DNA of 64,000 nucleotides. Source: Aurantiochytrium sp. KH105 (taxonomy: Eukaryota > Sar > Bigyra > Thraustochytrida > Thraustochytriidae). How positions within the stretch are numbered: position 1 is the stretch's first letter; each line of letters begins with the position of its first letter. A program made the position numbers and the translations under genes. The DNA lies in contig BGKB01000010.1 in assembly GCA_003116975.1 (NCBI GenBank), positions 186,001-250,000 on the forward strand, written 5' to 3'. The notes beneath the pieces were generated by a model, which was given only the letters and a program-made list of their open reading frames with translations, was not told where the DNA came from and did no database searches. Positions 28,201 through 36,289 of this stretch are shown here, piece after piece.

Positions 28201-29010
28201 ACCTATTTGAAGCACCATATCCCCCGTCTGCAGCAGCGACTTATGGCCTCGCATATTTGTGTTTTTCACAACAGGGCCACGATTGTCCGTATAGATTTGG
28301 GCAATACGGACGCGCGGCACAAAGTCTTCTGAGGCGTCTTTCGCAGCAGCCTCGGCGTTTTCGTCGTGCTGATACTTGCTTTCGTGGCTGCTGCCGTTGC
28401 TACTGCTGCTGCTGCTGCTATTGCTGCTACTGCTGTTACTGCTATTGCACTGATCCAGCTTACTTTTTGCAGGGCTCTCGTTCGTGATGTTTGCGGAAAA
28501 GGAAGAGCTTCGTCGGCCGGTGCTAAACGTCTCACTTTGCTGAGAGCCCTGCGTTTGCAAGTGATGTCGATTTGATGGCGAAGGCTGCTGCAAACCCTGA
28601 TTTGCGGAAGTGCTCTCCAGCATGAGGAACCCCAACCCAAACATGGTTCGTTGTACCTCGAAAATAAAGAGCTGCGGTGTCGACGACACTTCCTGCGCAA
28701 GTGCTTTACGCGCATAGAGTGGAACGAGTCGTTTCCTGCCGCTTTTGCAAAGTTCTTGTTGCACCTGCTGTTTAGAAATCAGCGTCGGTCTGCCCGTGAG
28801 AAGAAGAGATGATTTTCGGATAAATTCATGACCCGCTCGCGTCTTTCGAAAAGAGCGCATGCGCATTGAACTCAAGCTATCGCCCTGGGTATTGAGGGTT
28901 GTACGCTCTTCGTTCGCGTCCTGGTCGGCGGTCGAAGCTTGCTCTGGGTTTGGCATGCTGGCCGCGCACGGCATCTCACTTTCGGACGCGGATGCGGCCG
29001 CCCCAGACAT
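25258..29010 (-). CDS. PDZ-like and leucine-rich-repeat protein with helical C-terminal domain
   Basis: 1250 residues, no introns. The N-terminus is Ser-rich and disordered. About residues 228-300 look like a PDZ domain (GPVVKNTNMRG...LQTGDMVLQIGDWPV). Residues about 560-740 are ribonuclease-inhibitor-type LRRs with repeats such as LETLDLSWNELGGEGVGVL and LQKIDLSCNRLSGAAGLHL. The C-terminal ~350 residues are helical and contain two FIEALMRLALRKF / FLEALVWLADAL segments of the kind seen in EF-hand-like or flagellar LRR proteins, but I see no full canonical Ca-binding loop. Poly-Ser at 170-200 comes from a CTG/GCT microsatellite. It is a scaffold or adaptor of unknown role. It converges on the kinase gene with 182 bp between stops. 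Confidence 0.75.
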   Translation of the reverse strand: MSGAAASASESEMPCAASMPNPEQASTADQDANEERTTLNTQGDSLSSMRMRSFRKTRAGHEFIRKSSLLLTGRPTLISKQQVQQELCKSGRKRLVPLYARKALAQEVSSTPQLFIFEVQRTMFGLGFLMLESTSANQGLQQPSPSNRHHLQTQGSQQSETFSTGRRSSSFSANITNESPAKSKLDQCNSSNSSSSNSSSSSSSNGSSHESKYQHDENAEAAAKDASEDFVPRVRIAQIYTDNRGPVVKNTNMRGHKSLLQTGDMVLQIGDWPVHSLEEANSAVHDTEFGSFVAVHILRGGSYARRSSSRASLGTATAAAAMFAAATQHSIDPNLEAEIHNNKDNGDDDSETDASRAARRKRTLLQKAKTEKERIFRESKSRYERKVEALGAANASPFMSEFISGCTELLSSPEVDLLCTVRDAFAGIGIQSRLPRIAQDEVTAPSTAAGAAAAAAPAISGQTASIDLVSLKVVNPIQLYVLFCTLARHLDVAGSLETCSEVLINFGWRPIDRLSLHGLSVLLAKETVVSKIKIQAEDIDTTKDCCLLKPCLHGAPFARAVCTTAPMMLRLRQVCLASSTLDDDSALDLVAAFRACPCLQTLDLRRNRFGVGMARELGTAIADLECGMRLSLETLDLSWNELGGEGVGVLCTLLADAETVSLAELRVAFNGVTDDCAEAVRKLLEKNTLERLQKIDLSCNRLSGAAGLHLAAGLRVNTTVTDMSVSYNALGLDATLQIVASVIDSPVLAALWIENTTSDVSVQGQEGMVFESDSGERAPTFCDGLVQFTWELKEHMNLLRQYRCKEAIEVRVEYPEQLRHLIGGLRWYSPYLGAGSNALDGDGAESENSHLDLANSIFKDRAKEGDSRAFFDTLPVAEASMYTDWQFLEPKLQRFIKDEDKVRGLQEVVNAAYLELHNVHRYYSALGNDHDCIGFNEFMEVIFECQISDASCPDNAAQQAFVAANVELKAESKQEQRAMEANPDNALCLYEFIEALMRLALRKFGDEKKSTRIATSPREAFIWLIVDNIFPRCKRIRSNAFRRDKLYYYDVTVVLSTYRLKIDRLWKEYAGVTGANLLMKKDHWLEMLAATGVSRAAYTQGDRKRGTLYSPLALRLAFWSAQTMDRNRLVRNVRDRARNTSDALSYTEFLEALVWLADALQQDAALVELGLPADAFLSEKLICLLEMLLGSKCTNCFSRASYPALLADLRSKHEPMIYPERADYIFEASVATLNLEGATSEPESDVLQSP

Positions 29011-29438
29011 GGCTCAACTTGCTGTCTCTCCGACTCGCAAAAGTGACTCGTGTATGGTATGGTACGCACGTCGATTGCGAACTGGTAGGGGGCCGTCAAC
29101 GCAGCCCGAACCCAAAGCAGACGCGTCGAGGACGCGTGACTCCTGTTGCAGCGAGTCTGTCTCCCTCCTTTCCACCCTTTCCCCCTCCCTCTCCCTTCGC
29201 GTTTGCTTGCTCGCTTGCCAAGTGGAGAAGAAAACCAGGAACTCTAACTTTTGCAGCGAGTCCAAGCCGCGGGGGTCGCGAGATCCGCGCCGCCCCCAAA
29301 ATGGGTTGCGCGACATGTTCCCCTCCCCAAATGCGTTGCGCACTTTTTATGATTCCAAACACCTTTTGTCATTGGTTCTTTTGCGCAGACACCTTGCAAG
29401 ATCGTGTGCTTCCGTCACAAGACACCAAGCTAGTATAG
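29011..29438. other. Upstream region of the PDZ-LRR gene
   Basis: No gene seen. It contains a CCCTCC/CTTTCC pyrimidine tract (about 29155-29195) and presumably the minus-strand promoter. Confidence 0.4.
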
Positions 29439-29675
29439 CTGCACGGCGACGTGGCGCTGCGGAACGTTGTGCTTTGCCCAAACACGGGTGCTGTGCGTGT
29501 GATTGACTTTGCCCGCGCCGAGCTCGTGCGGGCCGAATCGGCGGAAGCGAAGAGCGCTGCTGCGGCTGAGATGGCCGATTTTCGGGAATGTATCGGGCTC
29601 GCGCCGGCGGACGTCTCCTCGCAGCCTCAGCCGGGTCCCGGCCAAGCCTCCTCTAGCACTTGCGACTCGGCATGA
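29439..29675 (+). pseudogene. Exon-like relic of a protein-kinase-like/phosphotransferase fold
   Basis: An open frame preceded by a splice-acceptor-like CTAGTATAG reads LHGDVALRNVVLCPNTGAVR then VIDFARAELV. This is the catalytic loop (HGD..LRN) and the DFG-equivalent (IDFARA) of kinase-like phosphotransferases of the type common in fungi and protists. The frame then degenerates into Ala/Ser/Gln-rich sequence and a stop. No upstream exon with the N-lobe can be recognised in the 430 bp before the divergent PDZ-LRR gene, so it is probably a fragment left by a duplication or rearrangement. A real last exon of a very short gene is less likely. Confidence 0.45.
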
Positions 29676-29776
29676 GAGATGAAAAGTAATGTAGCATTAT
29701 GTTATGTACTGTAGGCCTAGAAGGGAATGGAATGACTCGTCAACCTGGCTGCTTGCTAGGCACTCACAACTCACTT

Positions 29777-29992
29777 TCAGTACTTGTCGAGGATCCCGCT
29801 GTAGCCCAGCATGATGCTGATCTTCTTTTTGGCCAGCGTCAGCTCGCGGATGTCCTTTTGCATGATAAGGAGGTTCTTGATGTTGCTGTTGAGCGGCTCG
29901 ACCGTGATGTTGCGCACATTCCGCAGGAGCGCCGGAGAAAATACGCTGTTGCGGATTGTTGTGAGCACCTCGGGCTGCTTGCGGATCTCGTT
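29777..29992 (-). pseudogene. Isolated last-exon-like fragment, unknown protein
   Basis: On the minus strand a TGGTATAG acceptor-like site is followed by an open frame of 71 residues. It starts NEIRKQPEVLTTIRNSVFSP, continues with a helical, well-mixed composition (IKNLLIMQKDIRELTLAKKK) and ends SGILDKY before a stop. Composition and lack of bias look like genuine protein, but no initiator is present. The prolyl-hydroxylase-like gene ends at 30075, so there is almost no room for an upstream exon. I do not recognise the family. It may be a gene fragment or an alternative 3' exon of the upstream gene. Confidence 0.4.
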
Positions 29993-30074
29993 CTATACCA
30001 CAATTTTCCAAATAAGGCCTATTGTAAAAAACGTGTCAATTGCAGGCTATTTTGTCCGGAACTTCCAATGTACT

Positions 30075-31076
30075 CTAAGCGTGCAACTTGCAGACCGGTT
30101 TGGGGCCATGTGTCATGCGCCAGCATCCAGGTGTGCTACATACACCACCGCGAGGTGGTTCACGACGTTTGCGTTTTCGCGGTGATTCTTCTCCATTGCT
30201 ATTTTTATCGTTGCTCTTGCTAGCGTTGTCGGCGGCTTCAGGCTCGCTAGGATCCGCTTTAAGGCCCGGCTTGGGCAGCAGCGCAAGCCGAAGACCCGAC
30301 TTGCTCTGCGTGTATGCCAGTTGAGACACCGACGAGATCCACAAATTCATGCCAAACTTGGAAATGCCTGGTTGCGTCGGCTCAGCCTCGTGTTTAACGC
30401 GCGGATCAAGATTGCCTTTGGCGTCGATATTGCAAAATAAGACGGCAGCGCCTCGCTCAGGACGTACGCGGAGTCCTAGCTCAGGAAAACTTGTGCAGCC
30501 ACCTTGGTCGTCCTCCAACGAGTTCAGATACACGAAAAAGGTTACCAGACGTACTGGGTCCCCAGGTTCGGGCAGGGCAAGCGAGCCGTCCTGAAGGACT
30601 TCGCTACAGTCGTGATGTAGGCCAAAGTGTTGCCCGTTCTTGTATCGTACAATTTGTAAAGGTTCGACGTTGTCCACGGGCAGGCCAACATATCCCGCGG
30701 CGCGAGACTCTATCGCACGGATTTTGCCGTCCCCCATCTTGCGCAGACTCAGAAAGGTTGAAGTTCGATGCTCAGAAAAGACTCTGCCACCCCCTTTGTC
30801 CATCATATACGATTTTCTCCCAAAGTTCGCGGACTCTTTGCCGCTGCGAACCTGGTCCAGATGAACCAGCTCACTTTCGGTGAGGAAGTTGTGTATAACA
30901 TAGATTGGTGGCTCTTCGCAAACACGCTCCATTCGCCTTTTTGCCCCAGGTTTCTCGACCATGCTGCGATTTTGATCCTCGTCAAAGAACAAAGTCTTCA
31001 TTTGTCCCGAGTGCACGCGGCATAGTTGATTTACGGGCGTGCCGCGGCTCGACGTGCGCCGCTGCGTCTCAACCAT
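30075..31076 (-). CDS. Prolyl-4-hydroxylase-like 2-oxoglutarate/Fe(II) dioxygenase
   Basis: The P4H alpha-type fold starts at PPIYVIHNFLTESELVHLD. It contains the iron ligands in HFGLHHDC (HxD-type) and the distal His in RVKHEAEP, followed by the basic 2-oxoglutarate-binding position near KFGMNLWI. The order SSTFLSL-like turn, QIVRYKNGQHFGLHHD and TFFVYLNSLEDDQGG matches the family. A C-terminal tail after the domain is charged and ends with a small Cys-rich motif, CSTPGCWRMTHGPKPVCKLH, not seen in standard P4Hs. I chose the ATG at 31076 (MVETQRR); the frame stays open to 31403, but that part is simple-repeat-rich. No signal peptide is evident, so the substrate is probably cytosolic or nuclear; this is an inference. 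Confidence 0.85.
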   Translation of the reverse strand: MVETQRRTSSRGTPVNQLCRVHSGQMKTLFFDEDQNRSMVEKPGAKRRMERVCEEPPIYVIHNFLTESELVHLDQVRSGKESANFGRKSYMMDKGGGRVFSEHRTSTFLSLRKMGDGKIRAIESRAAGYVGLPVDNVEPLQIVRYKNGQHFGLHHDCSEVLQDGSLALPEPGDPVRLVTFFVYLNSLEDDQGGCTSFPELGLRVRPERGAAVLFCNIDAKGNLDPRVKHEAEPTQPGISKFGMNLWISSVSQLAYTQSKSGLRLALLPKPGLKADPSEPEAADNASKSNDKNSNGEESPRKRKRREPPRGGVCSTPGCWRMTHGPKPVCKLHA

Positions 31077-32144
31077 CAGCCTCCTTCTGGTGGAAATGCA
31101 GGTCCAACTGCCTCGAGCAACCTTTCGACAGCGAAGGCGGCTGCCGCGCTCGCGGTTGCGATTGCGGCGCAAGTGTTCGCGGCGGCGTTCGCGGGCCTGA
31201 CTCTTGTCCTGGCTGCCACCGCGACACGAGGATAGGTGACTGACGCCGATGGCAGATGAGACTCTGGCTGAAAGAGAAAGAGAGAGAGAGAGATTTACTC
31301 TTGATCTTTTCAGCTTGTGAAGGGCGGCCCCGAATGGAGGAATGTGCATTTGCGCACAGAAAAGAGGCGAAAGGGCCTTGCTCTCGACACAACGAGCTGG
31401 CATGAGAAACTCAAAGTCCCGATGACTAAGGTTGCAGGCGTCCTCGGCAGGCCTACAATATGAGGGCTCGTGCTGTCAGCCGGATAAACCTGCCTGGTAT
31501 ACAATGAGTACGTAAAACGTAAAACTATGAATTTTGCCATTCCACCCTCCCTCCTTTAAGCGAGAATGGGCCACCTCACATTTTCTTGTCGTGCAAGCCG
31601 TCGTACTATATATGGTCGCCGAGTTTGCTTTCGTTTGAGCAAAAACGTGCGTCTTTTTTGGCTCCTGTTGTTTCATTGCTCGGCAAAAAAATTGACCATA
31701 AATTCGATGACAATCCAGGCCTATACGACGCGTTCAACTTTGCGCATTCACATCAATCGCTTCCCATGCAACCGTCTGCATCTCGCTACTGGCAACGACT
31801 GGCAATCTAAGTAAGTTGTATGATAATTTTCCCCATCGAGTCCTGGTGGCATTTTTTGCCCTAGTGCAGAAGGAGCCTCAGCTGATCACGAGAGTGAGAT
31901 TTGCGGCATATTTTAGTTTGCACCCGGAGCTTGCGCGTGGCCCGCTCGCGAGCGGGCACGCGAGCGTGCGGGGCTAGTGCGGCGAAGCCACCGTGGCCCT
32001 TACTCCTTACGGTCGGGCCTGGCCTTCGACCAAGGTTATCTGTCTTGCGGCGAGTACGCCAAACGCAGGAGACGACAACCCAAGGGATCGGGAGGGTTTT
32101 CCTGCCTGTCTCCCGGTCTGCCCACGAGGACTCCGCTGACAACT

Positions 32145-32177
<33 letters not shown>

Positions 32178-32237
32178 GTGCTGCGAACCTAAAGCATTGC
32201 GCCGTGCGATAAAAAAAACGAGCCAGCGCGCCAAATC
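31077..32237. other. Divergent intergenic region, P4H-like and BAG6-like genes
   Basis: It holds both promoters. A GA-rich run (AGAGAGAGAG) lies at about 31278-31294 and a (GCTCGT)n hexamer array at about 32143-32180. No other gene is supported. Confidence 0.45.
32143..32180. repeat. (GCTCGT)n hexanucleotide array
   Basis: Six tandem copies, about 60 bp upstream of the BAG6-like start codon. Confidence 0.85.
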
Positions 32238-34397
32238 ATGGAAACAATTTGGACGATTCGCGTGAAAACGCTAAATTCGGAGACGTCGAGCCCAGTCCAG
32301 CTGGCATCGACGAGTTCCGTGCCAGATCTCAAGTCAAGCATCCATGAGGCGCTAGGAATCGCTACGGAGCGCCAACGTCTCATCTTCCGGGGCCGCGTCC
32401 TCAAAAACAGCGAGTCTCTAGTTGCATGCTCGCTAGAAGACGGTGTTACTATTCATCTTGTAGAAAGAGCGCAAGATGCCCCAGCTCTACCCCCAGGCGC
32501 ACAGGATGACGGATCCACAACATTTCCCAGGAGAAACAACGATATGAACACTACACGCGGGTCCAACAGCGCGAACGCTCGTCCTGGCGCACCCAGGACG
32601 CGCATTAGGATTGGTTTTGAGCAAGATTTGGGACAGCATCTCAGTTCCCAAGTGTTGAATGAACTTAACTCTCTCTTTGACCCCCCAACGACAGCGTTTT
32701 CACCATGGAGGCATCAAACAGCCGGGGCCGAAACAACAAATGCCCGGAGTCGTCTCCGCAGAAATGACAGAGGAAGCCATGCTGCAACCTCACGACAAAC
32801 GAGAACTGCAAACGCGCCAAGCCAAGAGTCGACGACATCCCGACGAACGAGACCACGGAGCCGACGTTCGAGACCTTTTATGTCCCATGTGCAACCGCGT
32901 TTTACAATCCTAGGCTTTCATTTGCCTCGGAGCGGTAACGCCTCGCCGCCGTTGCTTTCGGGAGGCCCTCCAGCTTATGCCCAAACGTATCCTGCTTCTG
33001 TTCCTTCCTCTGGAGAGCCGCAAAGAGATGACGTAGTGTCCTTTCCCATGGCAATACCTGTTCCCAGTATATCCAATTTGACCAGAAGCGCTCATCAAAC
33101 TTATGCAGGGACGACTCCTGACCAAAGGTCTTCTCAAGGCGCAGAAGGCACCCCCCACTCGCGCGCGAGTCCGGACGGAGAGCGCGCGAGGACTCCTGTC
33201 CCCAATATTGATTGGAGTGAACCTATTTTCCCTCCCCATCTCTTTGGAAGATTTCGAGGCCGTCGAGCAGCGTCTTCATCGTCGATGTTTGGGCCGTCAG
33301 CGCGTGCTATAAACATTCCTTCATCTCGCAATGACCGACAAACGCCAGCTTTGGCAAATACATTTTCACCTCTGTCACCGGTACATTTAGGCCGCCTATC
33401 AGATCTCCCGGAAAGCAATTCATCTGTGCAACAAGAGCAAGCAAGGTCATCCTTGAACGAGCTGCGACAGCAGGCCAATCAATTGCAGCGTTTGGCCGAA
33501 AACTTTCGTTCCGAAGCTGCCGCTGCCAGCGAAAGGGGTGTGGGTGCTCTGCTTGACGAAAGTGTGGGCGCACGGAATACTCCAAGCTGGATCGCGATCA
33601 GGGAAATGATTCAGGAGAGTGAAATGACGCTGCGGCCACTTTTTCGGTATCCGTATCAGTACCAAAGCAACAGAAGCCTTGCTGCCTTATTGAATCTCAT
33701 TAACGCAGGCATTGCGCAATTGATCGAGATGCAGTCGCGCGTTCTTCAACTTCCTCTCGGGTCGGGACTCACATCCGAGTCCGTTGTCAACTCAACGTTG
33801 GCATCATCATTGTCGACATCAACCGCGACACCGACAAGGCTTAGCCGCCCTGGAAGCACGTCTTCGACGCCGCGAGGCGCACATCATGGCACTATTAATG
33901 CTCACTGGTCGCAGCGCGTTGCGTTGCCGCCTCCATCTCCATCACATTTCGGTATTGAGAGGACGACGACGTCGACGCCGCCGCCGCCGCTGCTTCCGAA
34001 CATGGATGGTTGCGTGTTTCAGACACGGAGGCAGCTGGTGCAGGCGCGAATGGGGTCACGTGCATCGGCTTCTCTGCGCGAAGACGCTGCACCTGACGCG
34101 TCCGCGCAGTCAAGTGACATGCCGGCTTCGCGAGGGACGAAACGAAGGCGAGATTCAGCACGCTCGGATCGACGTCAAAACACTAGATCACGAAGGATGC
34201 TTGAAGAGACCTGTACCACTAGCAACAACGACAATGTGAGCACCAGCTCCAGCGCCAGCGCTAGAAGCGGTTGTGCCACTACAACCGCTTGTAGCAGCAA
34301 CAAATCCGGCCAAAGCGAGAGAAACCATAATAAGACGAACAACGACAACAACGACAAAAACCCGAACAACCAAAAGGGCAAAGACAACGATACCTAG
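32238..34397 (+). CDS. Ubiquitin-like-domain protein, BAG6/Scythe-like
   Basis: 719 residues. Residues 5-78 form a ubiquitin-like domain (WTIRVKTLNSE...VPDLKSSIHEALGI...QRLIFRGRVLKNSESLVACS...VTIHLVER) of the BAG6/ubiquilin kind. The rest is Ser/Pro/Arg-rich and disordered. A helical segment around residues 440-505 (RPLFRYPYQYQSNRSLAALL) could match the conserved middle domain of BAG6, and a basic nuclear-localisation-like stretch (GTKRRRDSARSDRRQNTRSR) lies near residue 635. No clear BAG-like C-terminal domain is visible. BAG6 holds tail-anchored and mislocalised proteins, working with GET4 and UBL4A. The next gene is GET4, which strengthens the call; without it, ubiquilin or another UBL shuttle would be equal candidates. 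Confidence 0.65.
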   Translation: METIWTIRVKTLNSETSSPVQLASTSSVPDLKSSIHEALGIATERQRLIFRGRVLKNSESLVACSLEDGVTIHLVERAQDAPALPPGAQDDGSTTFPRRNNDMNTTRGSNSANARPGAPRTRIRIGFEQDLGQHLSSQVLNELNSLFDPPTTAFSPWRHQTAGAETTNARSRLRRNDRGSHAATSRQTRTANAPSQESTTSRRTRPRSRRSRPFMSHVQPRFTILGFHLPRSGNASPPLLSGGPPAYAQTYPASVPSSGEPQRDDVVSFPMAIPVPSISNLTRSAHQTYAGTTPDQRSSQGAEGTPHSRASPDGERARTPVPNIDWSEPIFPPHLFGRFRGRRAASSSSMFGPSARAINIPSSRNDRQTPALANTFSPLSPVHLGRLSDLPESNSSVQQEQARSSLNELRQQANQLQRLAENFRSEAAAASERGVGALLDESVGARNTPSWIAIREMIQESEMTLRPLFRYPYQYQSNRSLAALLNLINAGIAQLIEMQSRVLQLPLGSGLTSESVVNSTLASSLSTSTATPTRLSRPGSTSSTPRGAHHGTINAHWSQRVALPPPSPSHFGIERTTTSTPPPPLLPNMDGCVFQTRRQLVQARMGSRASASLREDAAPDASAQSSDMPASRGTKRRRDSARSDRRQNTRSRRMLEETCTTSNNDNVSTSSSASARSGCATTTACSSNKSGQSERNHNKTNNDNNDKNPNNQKGKDNDT

Positions 34398-34706
34398 CAG
34401 CAATGAGACTATGTATGAGAATGACAAACGATGAGCACAAACACGGCAACCTTAAACCCGTGAGGCCTGCATGCTGTTCACCTGAGACCGTTTCAATGTT
34501 TGTGCGTGCACGTCTGTTCGAAACAAGAGTGATATCAATCGTATCAAGCGAAAATAGTTTCGAGAAAGAGGAGAGACGAATGTCACTGCGATCACGATGA
34601 AAACAATCCGCTGTAAAGAATATCAAATGATGTTAGCCGAAGCGAAAAGAGCGCCACTGCAACCAAGGTGGAGATGGGACTCCTTTGCAAAGAATAACAA
34701 ATGATG
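34398..34706. other. 3' intergenic region between BAG6-like and GET4
   Basis: Convergent 3' UTRs. The short motif AAATGATGTTAGCC occurs twice (about 34625-34638 and 34699-34712). No gene seen. Confidence 0.4.
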
Positions 34707-35591
34707 TTAGCCACCAAAACCCTGGAGCATGCTATCAATGATGGCCTGAAACCCACGTTTCTGGGCCTTGATTCCAAAATACATCTCGCTGATGCGATCG
34801 AGATACATTTGAAAATTGGCGTCGCGCTGGATTGATGGCTGGTACTTTTCGCAGAGCATTTTAAAGAGCGGATAGGCATCGCGCTCAACCGCGCGCAGCA
34901 GAAATTTCACAAAGTGCGCAAGCGGTGTATCCTGGAGAGGAGTCTTCTTCATGGCGAGCAGACCGACAAAGGTGTCGTACAGCGTGTTAGCGTCCTTAAG
35001 ATTCTCAAGAGCAAGAAGCTGCAAGACTGCGCGCGCAAGGAAAAGATCTCTCTCGCCCTGATAGCCCATGGAAGTCCACTGGTAGAGAAAGGTCGCGAAT
35101 TCCTTGGGCTCACGCGCGTGAAGGTAATGCGTGGCTGCGCCAGAGATGTCCCCCATACGAACTTTGGCACCAGCTGCGAGGCGATGCAGAGCAGGGTCCC
35201 CCTTTTCAAAATTTCCACAGTGCGAAAGTTGCGACCATACGATGCATGCCTTCAAGAAACGAGCTTGGTTCTTGGCGGCGTCCTTTTTATTTTCCACTTC
35301 TTCAAAGGCCTTGGCTACCTCGAGAACCACCGCCTTTGCATCGGCATCCTCTTCGATTTTTGCAGACTCGAGCGTCTCCACAAGGAGCAAAGCAAGCTCC
35401 GTACCAGCTGTAAGGTGCTGCTTTTTAAGCAGGATCGTGCTTCCAGATCTGCACAGATCCACAGCGCTCACGAAATCCTCTTTCTTGTTGGCGCGTGCAT
35501 GAAACGTCTTGTACGTTTGCAGTGCACCATATGCGTCGTCGTCTTCTTCCACGCTACGCACGAAGTTGAACGTGCGAGCAGTGACCGACAA
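34707..35591 (-). CDS. GET4: GET4/TRC35 homologue
   Basis: 294 residues, matching the family (about 310-330). It is an alpha-solenoid of helix pairs starting at YGALQTYKTFHARANKKEDF. Characteristic segments include STILLKKQHLTAGTELALLL followed by VETLES; ARFLKACIVWSQ; HRLAAGAKVRMGDISGAATH; and the conserved C-terminal block LCEKYQPSIQRDANFQMYLD followed by RISEMYFGI, which aligns closely with LCEQYQPSLRRDP...YLDRIGQLFFG in animal GET4. In the cytosol GET4 bridges SGTA/GET3 and the BAG6-UBL4A module in targeting tail-anchored proteins to the ER. The gene converges on the BAG6-like gene. Confidence 0.92.
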   Translation of the reverse strand: MSVTARTFNFVRSVEEDDDAYGALQTYKTFHARANKKEDFVSAVDLCRSGSTILLKKQHLTAGTELALLLVETLESAKIEEDADAKAVVLEVAKAFEEVENKKDAAKNQARFLKACIVWSQLSHCGNFEKGDPALHRLAAGAKVRMGDISGAATHYLHAREPKEFATFLYQWTSMGYQGERDLFLARAVLQLLALENLKDANTLYDTFVGLLAMKKTPLQDTPLAHFVKFLLRAVERDAYPLFKMLCEKYQPSIQRDANFQMYLDRISEMYFGIKAQKRGFQAIIDSMLQGFGG

Positions 35592-36289
35592 AATCGACAG
35601 GATCGATCGTAAGAAAAGAAATCCACAGGTGACGTCAGTCCTTTTCCCTCTCTACTATTTTTCGCGCGACGCTCGCTGGACATGTACAAGTGCAAAGTAG
35701 CCGTACTTGTCTTTCGGGCACATCGTTCTCGAGGGCCACGCCCTCAGCCCTCCGCCCTGCGCGTACGGCTCGCGCAGCGCGCGGCTCAGCCTGGCTGTTC
35801 TTCATGCCATGGCTCCTGTCACTCAAGCTTCCCTTCACCGCCCTTTGCTCGAGCGAGCCAAGCTCGGTGCAGTGAGAAGGGGGGGGGGGGGTCCGTCGCA
35901 AGCAAGCCCGTGTACGTACCGTTTCTCCAAGCGGCGGGCCTTGTCGCCGGCGGCGCCCACGAACCGGTTGCCCTCGCTCATTGGCCTTGGCTCAAGATTT
36001 TCACAATGTGTGTTTGTTTTCTCGCTTCTCACCACTTCTCTCTCTGTCACAGTCAATCCACCATTTTGAAACGATCAACCATGGCATGGCAATCTCGACA
36101 AATGACGATAACGTTGGGCTCGTCGTATTGTTTTTAAAATACTACTTGTTGTCAACGTCATGGCACACCGTGTTGTCAGAAAGAAAGAAAAAGCAATTGT
36201 TATTCCAATCTGTGTTCTCTTGGAGTGTGTATACCGGATAATACTATTGCGCAGTTGTCTTCAACAACCAGAGAGGCAAGATAAATAGG
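35592..36289. other. Intergenic region, GET4 upstream / acyltransferase 3' end
   Basis: It carries the GET4 promoter and a run of 13 G at about 35878-35892. No coding sequence seen. Confidence 0.4.
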
